DNA of 64,000 nucleotides from Candidatus Nanohaloarchaea archaeon (GCA_014297435.1 JACOQA010000001.1:62001-126000); one strand, 5' to 3'; numbered from the stretch's first letter, positions 16,898-25,893 are shown. The notes: generated by a model not told the origin, from the letters alone. A program made the numbers and translations.

Positions 16898-18236
16898 TAA
16901 ACGTTGACCTCCTGTTGATTTCTCCGTTAATATCGGTTTGGAACAGTTCCTTAGCTTCCTCCATCGACTCTGAGTTAGCTAGGCTCCACATCAATTTCAC
17001 ATAAGCCAATTCGGGATGCATATCTCCCGCCTCAATAATTCCAGCCTCCTGTATCTTAATGCCTGCGCTGTAGACGTTCATGTCTGTTCTGCCGTTAATG
17101 CACTGTGAAGACATCGCTACCAAGGACTGATCTGCAAGTTCTTCGAGCTTGTTCAGAATCTTTTTGTGGTGTGATGTTTTTTCGTCGAATGAGTCAACAG
17201 GCATATGTCCTAAGCCGGTTCCCTCTATAATCACTCCGCCATAATCTTGTTCGATCATGAACTCCAGCTCTTCCGGTTTCATTCCGGGTCGTACCTTCAG
17301 CAGTCCTACGTCGGTGGTAAGATCGAATTGAGGATTGTATTCACTTCTTTTTGTCTCAAAGTTCTTTTGGATTTCATCTTCCTCGTAGTTTACTATTCCC
17401 AGTGGTTCGGAGTTTATAGGTTCAAAAGCATCTCTTTTCGAAGTGTGCATCTTTCTGATCTTAGCTGCGTTCATTATCTTGCAATTTGTGTCGCTAGATG
17501 AGCTGTGCATACAAATCCCCACCCCTTTAAAACCTGTTTCGATCAGGAAGTCTGCTGCACAGTGAAGATTCATTACTGCGTCTGTACTCGGTCTGTCGCT
17601 GCTTCTTTGGGAGCCTACTAAGATCACTCCTGTGTCAATATTGTTTAACATAAGAGAGAGTGCTGCTCCTGTGTAGCTCATGGTGTCTGTTCCGTGTCCA
17701 ACGATTATGCCATCGTATTCATCTTTAACTTCATCGATCTTTCTTGCTATCTCCTGCCAATGCTCTGGCTCCATGTTTTCAGAGAGCATTTGTGCAACTA
17801 GTTCAGAATATATGTTGCACTTTTCTGCTAGCTCGGGATACATCTCTACTAGATCTTCAGGGTCAAAGGCGGGTTTTACGCCACCTTCCTCGTATGATAC
17901 TCTTGAGGCGATAGTTCCTCCGGTGTGAAGTACAAGGATGTCTGGTTTGTCTTCGCTATGAGGCACTTCTGGCTTCTCTACTTCTTTTGATTCTCTCTCC
18001 TCCACTAACTCAATTTCTTCAGGTTCTAGACCAATATTGTAGCCTGAGGCTAATTTGAGAACTATTGAATCTGGATCTCCGCTCTCAGGTTTCGGCATCA
18101 ATCTTCCTTCTCTGCCGTTAACCTTTACGAGATCGCCTTTCTCAATATCTTTTTCTTCAAGAAGATCATGGATTTCGTCTGAGTACATAAATTTGGTCGG
18201 GCGTTTAAACCTTAATAAATCAACCCGCGACACCAA
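16890..18236 (-). CDS. gatD: Glu-tRNA(Gln) amidotransferase subunit D
   Basis: Glutaminase subunit of GatDE, an L-asparaginase-family enzyme of 448 residues, which is normal length. An N-terminal beta-barrel domain (about 1-95, GDLVKVNGREGRLMP) precedes the asparaginase domain, which begins LVLHTGGTIAS at residues 102-111 with the first catalytic Thr. The second catalytic box GHGTDTMSYT, near residues 178-187, carries the Thr-Asp pair. It is the first gene of a five-gene leftward operon ending with gatE. Separation of gatD from gatE by three small genes is unusual. No promoter was pinned down beyond an AT-rich upstream stretch. Confidence 0.97.
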   Translation of the reverse strand: MVSRVDLLRFKRPTKFMYSDEIHDLLEEKDIEKGDLVKVNGREGRLMPKPESGDPDSIVLKLASGYNIGLEPEEIELVEERESKEVEKPEVPHSEDKPDILVLHTGGTIASRVSYEEGGVKPAFDPEDLVEMYPELAEKCNIYSELVAQMLSENMEPEHWQEIARKIDEVKDEYDGIIVGHGTDTMSYTGAALSLMLNNIDTGVILVGSQRSSDRPSTDAVMNLHCAADFLIETGFKGVGICMHSSSSDTNCKIMNAAKIRKMHTSKRDAFEPINSEPLGIVNYEEDEIQKNFETKRSEYNPQFDLTTDVGLLKVRPGMKPEELEFMIEQDYGGVIIEGTGLGHMPVDSFDEKTSHHKKILNKLEELADQSLVAMSSQCINGRTDMNVYSAGIKIQEAGIIEAGDMHPELAYVKLMWSLANSESMEEAKELFQTDINGEINRRSTFNG

Positions 18237-18290
18237 ATTGTAATACGAAAATAGGTAAATCGCAAAAATAATGGTTTTTGTAATACAAAT

Positions 18291-19022
18291 TTATCTGAAG
18301 TTCTGGACATCTATCTTCAGGAAGTCCGCGCCAGTAGGAAGCTGGTAAAGAACATCATACTTGAATCCATAATCGCTTGAAACCGTAGCCTTGATTCTCC
18401 CCGTACCTATGTATTCGCCGAGTTGTTCAGCCTCTGTGTATCCTGTTCCATAACTTGAGCTTGGCTCGGCATTAAGCTTAACGGTTATATTGCCATCAAG
18501 ATTCTTATTAGATCCTTCAGAGCTCTTGAACTCGTAAAGAACGACTAGTTTTGAGGTGTTTATGTTTTGAGGGGAGCCACTAGAACCAACATTCTTAATA
18601 CAAGCCTTAATATGATCATTTTTCATCAAATAACAGGGCGTGCCATCTATTGTGGTCTTATTCACCTTCACATTAGCCGAGGAGCTCAGGATTATGTTCC
18701 CATCTCTTTTCGAAGTTTGGGGGGATATCACGCTTGCGTCCGTACGAAGTTCGTAGATGAGAGATTCTGTATCATTGTTGAAGTATAGATCTCCTCTATC
18801 AAAGCTTACATCCATGGTTCTGGTCGAGCCTTCACCTTCTGAGACCACCTCTTGAACATTTGAGTCTACAGTCTGCATGAAGTTCTGGGCTTTCCTTATG
18901 GAGTTGGCATCCTGCATGTTTTCAAGTGCGGGAGCACCAACTGTAATCGCTCCAGAGATCGCAGTTACCGTAACGCCCACATAGATTGCCATGGTCGCGA
19001 TCTCCGAGACTCCTTTCGACAT
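18291..19022 (-). CDS. Prepilin-like surface protein
   Basis: A 243-residue protein with an N-terminal MSKGVSEIATMAIYVGV segment: Lys-Gly, then a Glu five residues on inside a hydrophobic helix, the pattern of a class III prepilin signal. The exported part is Ser/Thr/Asn-rich with several Asn-x-Ser/Thr sites and two cysteines (Cys123 and Cys134) that could pair. It is the last gene of the second prepilin locus, 30 bases after its neighbour. No ATPase or platform gene belongs to this locus, so assembly by the 4991-8599 machinery is inferred. Confidence 0.65.
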   Translation of the reverse strand: MSKGVSEIATMAIYVGVTVTAISGAITVGAPALENMQDANSIRKAQNFMQTVDSNVQEVVSEGEGSTRTMDVSFDRGDLYFNNDTESLIYELRTDASVISPQTSKRDGNIILSSSANVKVNKTTIDGTPCYLMKNDHIKACIKNVGSSGSPQNINTSKLVVLYEFKSSEGSNKNLDGNITVKLNAEPSSSYGTGYTEAEQLGEYIGTGRIKATVSSDYGFKYDVLYQLPTGADFLKIDVQNFR

Positions 19023-19052
19023 AATTAATTGTCATTTTTGCTGTCTTAAATA

Positions 19053-19601
19053 TTAATGGAGCTGACTGTTGATCCAGGTCTCCCCATTATCCCTCATGCG
19101 CGACCATACAAAGATACGGGGATTAGAGAAATTGAACGACTTGTCGATGTCCAGAGAGCTTGCAGTAACCCTTACGTTTGAAACTCCTTCTGGAAGACTA
19201 ATCTCTTTGGATTGTTTTGATTCAAGAGTTAGGTTCGACCATGAGCCATCCAGTTTCACTCCAGGTCGCAACAAAGATTCACCATAGTTTAAAATCATGG
19301 CTTTATCGGCATAGGGCAGCACGGCAAAATCAAATCCTCTATAGTCTATTCCTTTAGTACTGGTCTGTCTCTCTAGAAATCTATGCGTGTTGTAGATTTT
19401 TTTCTCCAAATAAATTACTGAACTATTTTTCTCAAGTCCGCTTCCAAAGGCTTTAGCTGGCTGATCAACCGAATTCGAGAAATAATTTTTGAAATAAGTT
19501 TTTTCTCCGCTTTCGACGAAGTTGCCGAATGAATATACGGTTAGAAGTATGAAGCTTGCAAAAACTATGGCTGAGAGTATGAATATCTGACCTTTCTTCA
19601 C
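19053..19601 (-). CDS. Prepilin-like protein
   Basis: A 182-residue protein starting MKKGQIFILSAIVFASF, a Lys-Gly-Gln class III signal directly before a hydrophobic helix. The exported region has no recognised domain. The start overlaps the stop of the upstream gene by four bases, indicating translational coupling in the leftward unit 22244 to 18291. Several potential N-glycosylation sites (NSS, NLT, NFS) are present, which fits a surface protein in an archaeon. Pseudopilin function is inferred from signal type and neighbours. Confidence 0.66.
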   Translation of the reverse strand: MKKGQIFILSAIVFASFILLTVYSFGNFVESGEKTYFKNYFSNSVDQPAKAFGSGLEKNSSVIYLEKKIYNTHRFLERQTSTKGIDYRGFDFAVLPYADKAMILNYGESLLRPGVKLDGSWSNLTLESKQSKEISLPEGVSNVRVTASSLDIDKSFNFSNPRIFVWSRMRDNGETWINSQLH

Positions 19602-20173
19602 CTGTAGCTCGCCACCCTTATTTCACGGCTTGAATTTTCAAAGTAGGGGAAGTTGACCGTGTAAACGTTTTCCCTACTAGGAATAGAACCTTCTGTCCAA
19701 TATCTGTTGAACGAAAGGGAAACTTCTCCGTTACCTGTAAGATTTAGCCACCCGTGTGTTGGTTCAGGGTTTTTAGAGTAATAGCCGGTTCTGCTAATAT
19801 TTTCCAAGATTTTCTGTCCGTTAAAGCTTAAATTAAGGTTTTCAGCGTTCTTTATCCATATCTGAATATCGGAATTATCAGAACTATCTAAATGGATCTG
19901 ATCTGGAGAATCTAGTTCGTAATAACTTGAATTCATATGAATAATAGACACTGAAGCATTGAAATTAGCAGGCAAGACTTCTTCAACGTCTTTTTCAATT
20001 TTCTGAGGTTTTAAGTCAAGCCTACCTCTTTCTTGAAGTGTTTCGAGTTTTTCTACCACGCCTGTCATTTCAAAGTCGGGCTGTTGGCTGGTCTGAGGCA
20101 GTACAACCAAGATCATGGTAAGTATGAGTGTTGAAGCTATAACTGCCTCTAAGGTATGTATGAAACCTTTCAC
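19598..20173 (-). CDS. Prepilin-like protein
   Basis: A 191-residue protein beginning MKGFIHTLEAVIASTLIL. The Lys-Gly and the Glu at position 9 inside the hydrophobic stretch match the prepilin signal and the conserved Glu5 used in pilin assembly. The remainder is a predicted extracellular domain with many Asn-x-Ser/Thr sequons. Four-base overlaps with the genes on both sides show that this cluster is translated as a coupled unit. It shows no clear similarity to the pilins of the first locus beyond the N-terminus. Confidence 0.68.
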   Translation of the reverse strand: MKGFIHTLEAVIASTLILTMILVVLPQTSQQPDFEMTGVVEKLETLQERGRLDLKPQKIEKDVEEVLPANFNASVSIIHMNSSYYELDSPDQIHLDSSDNSDIQIWIKNAENLNLSFNGQKILENISRTGYYSKNPEPTHGWLNLTGNGEVSLSFNRYWTEGSIPSRENVYTVNFPYFENSSREIRVASYR

Positions 20174-21336
20174 CAGACATTCAACCTCATTTCTAGGTCT
20201 GTCAGGCTTCCGTTTCTGTAGAAACCGGTCAAGAATTTTTGTCTTGAAACGACTTCTTGTAATGGTGTCGGATAGCCCATTGAAGCTAATTTGCCCGAAT
20301 TATCGGAAATAGAAAGATTAAAGTTTTCTGGACTTATATCAAGTGCTTCTTCCAAATCTTGATTCGACTTATTGTTTAAGTTCTTAATTTTATCGACGGA
20401 AACAGTAGAAAAGCTTTCCAAAGGTCCAAAAACTATTCTTCCTTGTTTATAGGAGTTAATTCTTTTTTTACCGTAAGAATGGTCTTTGTCATGAAGCCTT
20501 ATCCTGAGGCGCTCTGAGTCTATTTCGGCTAATACAGTTGAGCTATCTGGTTTTGAAACCTTGGCATTTAGTTTTCCAATGAAGCTAATTCCATAATTGG
20601 AAGCGACAGTAAATCCTGAGGTTTTTCCATCCTTGAATAAACCTGTTCCAGCTAGTTCTGTTGTAGAATCATCTTTCGCCCAGTAGAGTTTTGACATGTT
20701 TTTCAATCTGAAAGATAAACCTGAAGCGTTCTCGATTATAATTTCCTTGGAGTTATTATAGATCTTTAAGCCGGCGTCTTCCAGCTCTGCATGCAAAAGA
20801 TTGTTCTTGATGTCAAAAGTTCCTATGCCGAGGTCGGCAGATGAAGAAAGAACTTCTTTACCGTTTATTCTCATCGATTCCAGTCCGTTTCCACCAGTCA
20901 TTACTGAAATAAATGAGTTGTTCATCCAATCGTTGATCTCGATATCGCTATAGAGATCTCCTGTCAGGTTTTCTGCATAAAGATTTATCTCTCTCGTACT
21001 GTCCGTTTTGTCTAATATCATTATGGTTCTGTTCTCGTGTAGCTCTGCTGCTTGTTCTTTGAGGCTTGCGTTTCTGTAATAATTGTTGAAGAAATGTCTG
21101 CGATCTACGGGTACGTTAGAAATTGAATTTGGAGATTCCATTATTAGGGATTTTCGACCAATCGGGCTGGAAGTTTCTGATATTAGTTGGTTGGATGTTT
21201 CAAGAGCGATGTTTTCCAGGTTCCCTGTGTTTCCTCCGGTCTGGTAACTAGATAGAAAAATAATGCTTGAGAGGAGTGTAACTATCATCAGACCGAGTCC
21301 TATTGACCAGTCGATGTTTACCGTTTGTCCTTTCAA
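20170..21336 (-). CDS. Large prepilin-like surface protein
   Basis: A 388-residue protein starting MKGQTVNIDWSIGLGLMIV, a Lys-Gly-Gln signal plus one membrane helix, then about 350 predicted extracellular residues with beta-strand periodicity and numerous Asn-x-Ser/Thr sites. No catalytic motif or known domain was recognised. It is coupled by four-base overlaps to the Cys-module protein upstream and to the small pseudopilin downstream. Size and context suggest a surface-exposed minor pilin or anchor, on present evidence no more than that. Confidence 0.62.
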   Translation of the reverse strand: MKGQTVNIDWSIGLGLMIVTLLSSIIFLSSYQTGGNTGNLENIALETSNQLISETSSPIGRKSLIMESPNSISNVPVDRRHFFNNYYRNASLKEQAAELHENRTIMILDKTDSTREINLYAENLTGDLYSDIEINDWMNNSFISVMTGGNGLESMRINGKEVLSSSADLGIGTFDIKNNLLHAELEDAGLKIYNNSKEIIIENASGLSFRLKNMSKLYWAKDDSTTELAGTGLFKDGKTSGFTVASNYGISFIGKLNAKVSKPDSSTVLAEIDSERLRIRLHDKDHSYGKKRINSYKQGRIVFGPLESFSTVSVDKIKNLNNKSNQDLEEALDISPENFNLSISDNSGKLASMGYPTPLQEVVSRQKFLTGFYRNGSLTDLEMRLNVW

Positions 21337-22244
21337 TTAATATTCACCTTGTCTGAACCAGTTTTCTCGATGGAAATCGAGTATCTTCCGGATGATAGGT
21401 CCAGATTGGAGGTAATACCGGTTTCAGGTCGATAAATTACTCTAACCAGAGGATTGGTGTATATAGTAAAACCAAAGTTCGGCTTTAGTTTGTTGAGAAG
21501 ATTTCTATTGTTTATGAGCTGCTTTCTATTATTGATGGTGCTGTAACTGCCTTCTGTGAAAGGCAGGATGAAATTTGCCTGGTTATAACTTCTTGTAAGT
21601 CTCAAAACATTGTCTTTACGTATTTTTCGCTCAGCTTTCAAGAAGCTTGGAGCAACTATTCCGGAAATATAGTTTTCTGAATCTGAAACTAAGTAAGGGA
21701 AGTCTGCTGGAGGCATAATACTTTTTTCTGATGAGAGTTGTTGGCTGTCAAAATAGGTTGTGTCGGAAGAGCTCAGATTAAAATTCATCTCCAAAGTTAC
21801 ATTTTCAGGGCTTTGGTAGCTCCCACAAATCTTTGTATCGAAAACTGAAGGTTTAGAAACGTGTGCATTATCTTTCGATGAAACGGAGAAAAGAACGGTT
21901 GAGTTGGATGGACAAGATCCTTTTGAGGTGGTTGTCGCCATCCTGCCAGTACATACGTTCAGATTATACGAATCGAAGACCGAGAAATGTGCTTTCTCTT
22001 CACGTGATGAAAGATAGAATCCGGTATTAGCGTCGCACGATGTACCTATACTTGAGTCTTCTATTCCAGAAATACAGACGTTATTCGAGAAAAAATCAGG
22101 TTCTGCAGGGTGGCTATAGGCTTCACTACTGTCAAAAGAGATAACAGGTTCATAGTTTCCGCAGTCCTCGGCGTACTTCACGTCCAATGCCGCAGAGCTG
22201 GGAAGCAGAAGGCAGACAGCTAGTAAAATTTTATACATTTTCAT
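21333..22244 (-). CDS. Secreted protein with three Cys-His-Cys modules
   Basis: The upstream ATG at 22292 would put a charged tail before the signal. I chose the ATG at 22244, which gives MKMYKILLAVCLLLPSSAAL, a Sec signal peptide with cleavage expected after Ser-Ala-Ala. The mature N-terminal half has three modules of about 32 residues, each starting and ending with Cys and with a His near the middle (for example DNAHVSKPSVFDTKIC). The C-terminal half is unknown but ends with a VRVIYRPETG segment shared with the paralogue at 22427-23344. About 303 residues. First gene of the coupled leftward prepilin unit. Disulfide-bonded surface modules are inferred. Confidence 0.65.
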   Translation of the reverse strand: MKMYKILLAVCLLLPSSAALDVKYAEDCGNYEPVISFDSSEAYSHPAEPDFFSNNVCISGIEDSSIGTSCDANTGFYLSSREEKAHFSVFDSYNLNVCTGRMATTTSKGSCPSNSTVLFSVSSKDNAHVSKPSVFDTKICGSYQSPENVTLEMNFNLSSSDTTYFDSQQLSSEKSIMPPADFPYLVSDSENYISGIVAPSFLKAERKIRKDNVLRLTRSYNQANFILPFTEGSYSTINNRKQLINNRNLLNKLKPNFGFTIYTNPLVRVIYRPETGITSNLDLSSGRYSISIEKTGSDKVNIN

Positions 22245-22426
22245 AAGTAGAAAATTTGTCTTTTCTCCGTTATTAAACCTATACGACCTCATCAGTTCAA
22301 TGACGTTAGGGAAAGATGGCGGGAATACCTCAAGTTATCTAGTTAAACTCTGAACTGTCGAACTAGTTCACACCTTTAAAATTCATAACATAGGAGAAAA
22401 TCGGTTTTAGGCAAGTTCAATCAAAT

Positions 22427-23344
22427 CTAATTAGGATTAATTTTGATAGCAACCTCTGAATTCCGAAGTCCGCTGTTTCCTATTCTGAGACTTCCACGTT
22501 CTCTTATCGTTTCTGTGTTTTCTAAGGTCGTATTAGGTCTATAAATGACTTTTACGAGAGGCAATTTGTTTAAAACATCTCCAAAGCTAGGTTCTACTTG
22601 ATTCATTAATATTCTGTCGTTTATCTCCTTCTGTCGTTCTTCGATATCACTTCTTCCACCATTTGAGAAAGGGACTAGGAAGGTTGACCTATCTTGTAAG
22701 GTCATAGAGATCGTTTCAGTCTCTGGATAAGAGAGTTTTAGGAATTCTCCATATCCGACAATTCCCAGAGGCTGCTCAGAAGTGATGTAGGGATATTCGA
22801 CCGGCGCTTTCAGCTCCTCTCCTGTCGAGATATTTGAATCGCTTGCAGAGATTTTCCCTGAAACTCCTTCAACCTCTAAGGTAACGTTTTCCGGTATTTT
22901 GCTCGTTACGCACAGACTTTGATCGTAGGCGTCATTTTCGAACTGTGGTGAGGCGGCATGCGTGTTGGTCTCCCCTGTGACGGAGAGAGCTTTCGTTCCG
23001 TTCGTGCAACCGGGTTCTATCGATGCTTGAAGCCTTCCTGAGCATAAACTGTACGTATAATGGTTTTCAAATATGCTTAAATGGGAATTTGTCTTGTTTT
23101 CGAGAGAGAAGAGCGGTTCATTGTCTGAGCCACATGACAGACCGATCTCAATCTTGTCGGCGCCTTCAACGCATAACTGGTTCGGGTAATAACCTGGTTC
23201 AGCTACATGCCCTCCATCAGTCTTATTCAGAGATAAGAGGCTTTCAGTTCCGCTTTTACAGCTGTTTTCGACTGAGACATCTATCGCCGAAACGCTGTGA
23301 GTTAGAGCCAATATTAGCCCTAACAAAATATATTTTCTCTTCAC
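22427..23344 (-). CDS. Secreted protein with three Cys-His-Cys modules, paralogue
   Basis: A 305-residue protein with a Sec signal peptide (MKRKYILLGLILALTHSVSA) and no other membrane helix. Three Cys-His-Cys modules follow (GGHVAEPGYYPNQLC, NSHLSIFENHYTYSLC, NTHAASPQFENDAYDQSLC). The C-terminal half then shares with the neighbouring paralogue a PYLVS/PYITS strand, an FLVPF/FILPF strand and LVKVIYRPNT. The two genes are tandem, probably from a local duplication, separated by about 180 bases. Similar Cys-bounded modules with a central Ala-His-Val occur, as far as I recall, in large surface proteins of other DPANN archaea. Function unknown; cell-surface location is well supported. Confidence 0.66.
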   Translation of the reverse strand: MKRKYILLGLILALTHSVSAIDVSVENSCKSGTESLLSLNKTDGGHVAEPGYYPNQLCVEGADKIEIGLSCGSDNEPLFSLENKTNSHLSIFENHYTYSLCSGRLQASIEPGCTNGTKALSVTGETNTHAASPQFENDAYDQSLCVTSKIPENVTLEVEGVSGKISASDSNISTGEELKAPVEYPYITSEQPLGIVGYGEFLKLSYPETETISMTLQDRSTFLVPFSNGGRSDIEERQKEINDRILMNQVEPSFGDVLNKLPLVKVIYRPNTTLENTETIRERGSLRIGNSGLRNSEVAIKINPN

Positions 23345-23381
23345 GTTAACCCTATTGTCTTAAGTCGAATAAAAGATCAAC

Positions 23382-23389
23382 TTTATATC
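23382..23389 (+). promoter_or_regulatory. TATA box of the rightward tail-fibre-like gene pair
   Basis: TTTATATC is centred about 28 bases before the ATG at 23412, the spacing expected for a leaderless archaeal mRNA. It lies in the 67-base divergent gap between the leftward Cys-module gene and the rightward surface-protein genes. Confidence 0.45.
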
Positions 23390-23411
23390 CCATTGATTCT
23401 CAGTCTTTGAT

Positions 23412-23996
23412 ATGGGTTTAGCAAGAGTCGGAGTCATTTCAATATTTGTAATATTTTTGGCTGCTTTTGTGACTGCACCAACTGTACAGCACCATCCTTT
23501 CTCCGAGCTCTTTCCGCCTGACCAGGATTTAAATTTCGGTGAATACGATGCATTCAACTTGACAGAGCTTGATTTGTCTGACGGTTCAATTTTTACAGGT
23601 AATGTGGTAAGAAACCAGGGGAACACTATCGATATAATACGCTTTATTGACAGCGGTCTTATAGAGATTCCTAACGGGGGTATTGAAGTTTCTGGCTCCA
23701 GTAAGTTCCAAAATAACGTTGAGTTTAGAAGCTCCGGTGACACTGTAAAACTGAACGGCACTGGAGGAAACCATACATACATGGAGTTTTACAAAGAATC
23801 CTCAAATCCTGGGGTGAGATCTGCTTGGGTCGGCTATGGAAGTGCTTCACGATCCGCATTCACTATCAAGAATGAACTCGGAGATAAGATCGAACTCAAG
23901 GGAGGAAAGGTTGAAGCCGCGGGAGGAGTAGACCTAAAGGGCAACAATTTAACTTCTTCCACCGGAGGTGAGATTTGTGTCGGAAGATACTGTTGA
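23412..23996 (+). CDS. Anchored surface protein with tail-fibre-like segment
   Basis: A 194-residue protein with one N-terminal hydrophobic segment (about 5-25, VGVISIFVIFLAAFV), a signal anchor or signal peptide, then beta-rich sequence. Residues about 120-165 (MEFYKESSNPGVRSAWVGYG, then FTIKNELGDKIEL) resemble repeats common in phage tail-fibre and related adhesin proteins, where a short strand pattern YIGF..S and a NE.G.I pair recur. The last residues GGEICVGRYC carry a closely spaced Cys pair. The gene overlaps the start of the Tat-targeted protein downstream by 20 bases, so the two are co-translated. A surface attachment role is inferred. Confidence 0.6.
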   Translation: MGLARVGVISIFVIFLAAFVTAPTVQHHPFSELFPPDQDLNFGEYDAFNLTELDLSDGSIFTGNVVRNQGNTIDIIRFIDSGLIEIPNGGIEVSGSSKFQNNVEFRSSGDTVKLNGTGGNHTYMEFYKESSNPGVRSAWVGYGSASRSAFTIKNELGDKIELKGGKVEAAGGVDLKGNNLTSSTGGEICVGRYC

Positions 23997-25167
23997 AATA
24001 AAGAAAGAAGAACTTGAAGAACTAATAGAGAAAAAGGTGGAGGAAAGAGTAGAGGAGCGTGTTAGAGAAGAAATTGAGGATGAGCCTCAGAAAAATGATG
24101 TAGATGAGGGAATATCCCGTAGAGGCTTCTTGAAGAAGCTTGGGGCAGGAGCTTTAGGTTTTGGAGCTATTTCTCTGCCTTCTGTTTCTGCACTTGATAT
24201 CAGAAGTGACGGTCTAAGTTATTATGGAGGTCAAAACAGTAATCTAGATTTCGATATTGATAACTCGGGTAATGTAAATCTATTAGGTTCCTTGAGTCTT
24301 GGAGGCAATCTGAAGGCTAAGGATGGAGAATTGATTTGGGATGAAGCTAAATCGCAGATTCCGTCTTCTGTAGTTGATCTGTCTGGAATCAACCATGATA
24401 ATTTATCCGGTGTTTCCGCTGATGACCACCACCCTGATCCAAGGTATGGCATAAGAAATTTAGAGCTTCAGAACACTGAGATGGATGATTCTTGGGTTTC
24501 CGGACAGTCTGGAGGACAGATTGGGTGGGATGCCTCAGTAGGGTTCTTTGTCCACTACGGCAGTTCTGGCGGTGGTGTTGGGAAAGGTTACGGAACCCTC
24601 TTAGATACAAGCAATCTACAGTTAGGCTCCAACCTGTATTTTAGTGGAGGAGAGTCTGAAGATGTAAGACCCTCTTTAGCAATTGATCAAGGTTCGGGTA
24701 GTGGTCTAGATGCAGATACAATTGACGGCAAACATGCTTCAGAATTAGGGGGGGAATTCAGGTTTGGACACGGTCTCAGAGCTAGAGGCTCATTTAGTGG
24801 GAACACGAATGCTCCTTCGGACAGTGTACAAACTTTGACTCAACCCCATAGATCTTTCTCTGGGGCTGTAAATGCAAAAATAGAGTTGGAAGCTAATGGC
24901 TCACAAAGCGGAACCGCAAGTGCAGATGCAGGAATAGAGGCAACTTTGCAAACTTCTGGAGGTGCAACAATACTCGCTGGAAACACTACAGCTACGGGTA
25001 ACGAGTTCTCATCTACGTTTAAGCAAACCCAAACAAATATTAATTTGACTCCAAATGATGAAATTACGGCCCGGGTCCATGTAACGAATGTTGCTGACGT
25101 ATATGCATCTAAAGATGCCCAGGCGACTGCGAGTGCAAATGGTACTGCTTCATTATGGGTTGAATAA
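23977..25167 (+). CDS. Tat-targeted tail-fibre-like surface protein
   Basis: I place the start at GTG 23977, because GGAGGT at 23964-23969 is seven bases upstream; the earlier GTG at 23968 overlaps that site. The 396-residue product has a charged, coiled-coil-like N-terminus (residues 1-35), then a twin-arginine signal SRRGFLKKLGAGALGFGAI with Arg48-Arg49 and an SVSALD cleavage region. Exported sequence includes SGVSADDHHPDPRYG (about 145-158) and GLDADTIDGKHASELG (about 245-260), both patterns widespread in phage and bacterial tail-fibre proteins. The C-terminus is Ala/Thr/Asn-rich beta sequence. tatA-tatC lie 3 kb downstream. Export of an already folded fibre is the natural reading. Confidence 0.72.
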   Translation: MSEDTVEIKKEELEELIEKKVEERVEERVREEIEDEPQKNDVDEGISRRGFLKKLGAGALGFGAISLPSVSALDIRSDGLSYYGGQNSNLDFDIDNSGNVNLLGSLSLGGNLKAKDGELIWDEAKSQIPSSVVDLSGINHDNLSGVSADDHHPDPRYGIRNLELQNTEMDDSWVSGQSGGQIGWDASVGFFVHYGSSGGGVGKGYGTLLDTSNLQLGSNLYFSGGESEDVRPSLAIDQGSGSGLDADTIDGKHASELGGEFRFGHGLRARGSFSGNTNAPSDSVQTLTQPHRSFSGAVNAKIELEANGSQSGTASADAGIEATLQTSGGATILAGNTTATGNEFSSTFKQTQTNINLTPNDEITARVHVTNVADVYASKDAQATASANGTASLWVE

Positions 25168-25178
25168 AGGTGGGAAAA

Positions 25179-25610
25179 ATGCGAGAGATAAACGATAAGA
25201 TTTTCCATTTTATATCAGGGGAAAGTGTGCAAAATGGGGATATAGAGAGGAATTTGAATGATGAAGGTCAGGACGTTTTGGATCGTCTGTACAGGGGAGG
25301 TCATATGATGGCTGTAAGAGATGGTTCAAACCTCAACAGTATTTGGAATTACAGCTTGGTGAGCGGCGATTTGGAGCTGAAGACGGTTTGGTACAGGCCT
25401 GAAACCAGAGGGGGCTACGGGAAGTGGGATGAGCTTTATATCTTGATGGAGCATGAAAACGTAAGCCTGATTAAATCAGAAACTCCTACAGCCGAGTTTG
25501 CAGATAAACTTGTGTCTAGAGGTGGAGATGATAAATTCTTCAGGAGAATAGGGAAAAAGAAGGTTAAAATAAGGAAAGAAGATCTAGAGGAGGATGTCGA
25601 CATTGCATAG
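25179..25610 (+). CDS. Unknown protein of the surface/Tat block
   Basis: A 143-residue protein; the ATG at 25179 has a well-placed AGGTGG ribosome site, so the GTG nine bases earlier is not used. No signal peptide or membrane helix. The N-terminal part has an HFISGES segment followed by a helical region, the middle an ISLxxGDLELKTVW-like strand, and the end is basic then acidic (KKKVKIRKEDLEED). Not recognised. Close spacing after the Tat substrate and a 17-base overlap with the next gene imply one operon. A dedicated chaperone of the Tat-exported protein is one possibility, unsupported by homology. Confidence 0.55.
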   Translation: MREINDKIFHFISGESVQNGDIERNLNDEGQDVLDRLYRGGHMMAVRDGSNLNSIWNYSLVSGDLELKTVWYRPETRGGYGKWDELYILMEHENVSLIKSETPTAEFADKLVSRGGDDKFFRRIGKKKVKIRKEDLEEDVDIA

Positions 25611-25893
25611 GTTTGAGTCAGAAGTATCGAATAAAATGATTGAGAAAGATGACTTTTTCGCGACAAGATTTGAAATTACGGAGATTGACGAACAGTTTGA
25701 TGAAGCCTATTTTTCAATAGTCTGTAATTCATGTAATCTGGCAGATAATAAGATATTTTTGAGATCTCCGCCTCATACATTGAGGATTACTTGTGATTAT
25801 TGCGGGCAGGCTCATAGAATTCATTTCGAATCATATGACAAGTTTATAGATTATATCAAGTCTGAAACAAGCGTTAGTGTTCACGAAAATTAA
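25594..25893 (+). CDS. Small zinc-finger-like protein
   Basis: A 99-residue cytoplasmic protein with two CxxC pairs, CNSC near residue 44 and CDYC near residue 67, spaced as in a zinc ribbon. The start is uncertain: ATG 25594 directly abuts GAGG, while TTG 25603 has better spacing from the same AGAGGAGG site. It overlaps the gene upstream, so the two are probably translated in tandem. No enzyme motif seen; a zinc-stabilised fold is likely, function unknown. Confidence 0.55.
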   Translation: MSTLHRFESEVSNKMIEKDDFFATRFEITEIDEQFDEAYFSIVCNSCNLADNKIFLRSPPHTLRITCDYCGQAHRIHFESYDKFIDYIKSETSVSVHEN

